NCBI GenBank assembly: GCA_031389045.1
Contig: JANMSE010000311.1
Location: forward strand, 1-14,510
Length of the DNA: 14,510 nucleotides
Origin: JABFSC01 sp031389045
GTDB taxonomy: Bacteria > Desulfobacterota > Binatia > Bin18
Direction: 5' to 3'
In this document: positions 13,769 to 14,510 of the stretch, in pieces
Position numbering within the stretch: position 1 is the stretch's first letter
How the letters are laid out: the number at the start of each line of letters is the position of its first letter
Notes under the pieces: model-generated
The model's database searches: none
Seen by the model: only the letters and a program-made list of their open reading frames with translations
Told to the model about the DNA's origin: nothing
Made by a program: the position numbers and the translations under genes

Positions 13769-13777
13769 GGCGTTGGG

Positions 13778-13783
13778 CCTCCT
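13778..13783 (-). promoter_or_regulatory. minD ribosome-binding site overlapping the minC stop codon
   Basis: AGGAGG, a perfect Shine-Dalgarno core, overlaps the TAG stop of minC (read as TAGGAGG) and lies nine bases before the minD ATG. Ribosomes ending on minC could re-initiate on minD. Confidence 0.8.
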
Positions 13784-14480
13784 ATAGCTTCCCTACATAG
13801 GGTTCAATCACAATCCGTTCCTCTTTGACGCGCGCCACTTCCGGACGCGCGACGCGCCGATGAGTTTGTCCTTCGTCGGCCCGCGCGATGAACGGCCCGA
13901 TGCGCAACTGCAGCGGCATCAAATTCAGCGCAATCACAATAGCTTCCCGATTATCCGGGTATCCCGCATAGACCATCCCTCGAAGGGTCCCAAAGATAAT
14001 AGCGTCTCTGCCCGCGATAACCTCCGCCCCCTGATTCACATCTCCGACCAACATCACATCGCCTTCGAAGACTTCACTCTGGCCGGATCGGAGACTCCGC
14101 CGCAGATACAACGCCGTCCTCCGACTATTATTGACGACTTCTTCGATCGCGGGTGCGGTGGGTTTCTCCTGCCCAGGGAGTGACAAACTGTCGCGGACGG
14201 TCAGTCCTTCCTTGTGGAGCAGGTCACGACTGGTCGTGGTGGCGGCAACGGCATACCGCAAGAGTAACCCTTCCCGATGGAGAATCTCTTTCAATTCCCG
14301 CCATTCTTCTTTCTTCAGGGTGCGGTCACCAAAATGCAGCACTACGGGTGAGTCGCGGAAGAATCCCTTGGCGCGCGCCAATTCTTCTTCCACCGCATGG
14401 AGAATATCCAGGAACGGCGACTGGTCGTCGAACAAGAAAGTTGGTCCGGATTTGAGTCCCTTAATTGTAAAGATGTCCAC
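13782..14480 (-). CDS. minC: Septum site-determining protein MinC, 5' end near the window edge
   Basis: This is about 232 residues, close to the 231 of E. coli. MinC inhibits FtsZ polymerisation away from mid-cell and is brought to the membrane by MinD. The N-terminal FtsZ-binding domain spans about 1-105 (IKGLKSGPTFLF, LHFGDRTLKKEEW). A short linker with proline and glutamate follows. The C-terminal beta-helix domain includes the MinD-binding motif RSGQ, then GDVNQGAEVIAGRDAIIFGTLRG and NLMPLQLRIG. A charged tail ends the protein. The proposed start is a GTG at 14480-14478 with no good ribosome-binding site. The frame stays open to the window edge, so the true start may lie a little upstream and the promoter is outside the window. 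It is the first of at least three min genes. Confidence 0.92.
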   Translation of the reverse strand: MDIFTIKGLKSGPTFLFDDQSPFLDILHAVEEELARAKGFFRDSPVVLHFGDRTLKKEEWRELKEILHREGLLLRYAVAATTTSRDLLHKEGLTVRDSLSLPGQEKPTAPAIEEVVNNSRRTALYLRRSLRSGQSEVFEGDVMLVGDVNQGAEVIAGRDAIIFGTLRGMVYAGYPDNREAIVIALNLMPLQLRIGPFIARADEGQTHRRVARPEVARVKEERIVIEPYVGKL

Positions 14481-14510
14481 ACCCCACCCACGCGACGCGG
14501 CAGTACTACA

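Noticed and set aside
1..14510. Search for a CRISPR array, tRNA, transposase, toxin-antitoxin or phage genes
   Set aside because: No regularly spaced repeats, no tRNA-like fold and no matching protein motifs were found on either strand.

Overview
The window is a gene-dense stretch of bacterial chromosome with moderately high GC. It carries a minC-minD-minE division-site operon, so the host is very probably a Gram-negative rod. The rest is c-di-GMP signalling, CoA-thioester and alcohol/aldehyde metabolism, and an epoxide hydrolase. This mix, together with dispersed CCCTCACCC-type hairpin repeats and short tandem intergenic repeats, suggests an environmental lineage such as Binatota, Desulfobacterota or Tectomicrobia. 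That placement is inference only. I see no rRNA, tRNA, CRISPR array, transposase, phage gene or recognisable defence system.

Layout. Positions 1-331 are non-coding. They hold a run of small hairpins, including a strong leftward terminator, and one copy of a 43-nt dispersed repeat. On the minus strand, 332-3507 carries two c-di-GMP genes: a PleD-like REC-GGDEF diguanylate cyclase, and upstream of it a REC-PAS-GGDEF-EAL hybrid whose receiver lacks the usual phospho-acceptor. Divergent from these, on the plus strand, are a CaiB-like family III CoA-transferase (3759-5009), an exported DUF4139 protein (5077-6522) and an exported HAF-repeat-like protein (6807-7733). Low-complexity purine and pyrimidine spacers flank the DUF4139 gene. 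Next come a glutathione-dependent formaldehyde dehydrogenase (7842-8951) and a second zinc alcohol dehydrogenase (9039-10091), separated by the second copy of the dispersed repeat. A TPR protein (10266-10871) and a soluble-type epoxide hydrolase (10878-11840) are closely spaced.

The right end is on the minus strand and reads minC, minD, minE, then a crotonase-family gene, all with short gaps, so they are probably one transcript. The crotonase gene ends only 10 bp from the convergent epoxide hydrolase gene.

How the genes work together. The two signalling genes could make, break and feedback-limit c-di-GMP. The dehydrogenases, CoA-transferase, crotonase-family protein and epoxide hydrolase suggest oxidation of alcohols, C1 units and acids, but no complete pathway is present. 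The most unusual points are a crotonase joined to the min operon that lacks both classical catalytic glutamates, a degenerate receiver in the hybrid c-di-GMP enzyme, and the hairpin-rich left edge. I did not find a clear new multi-gene system.
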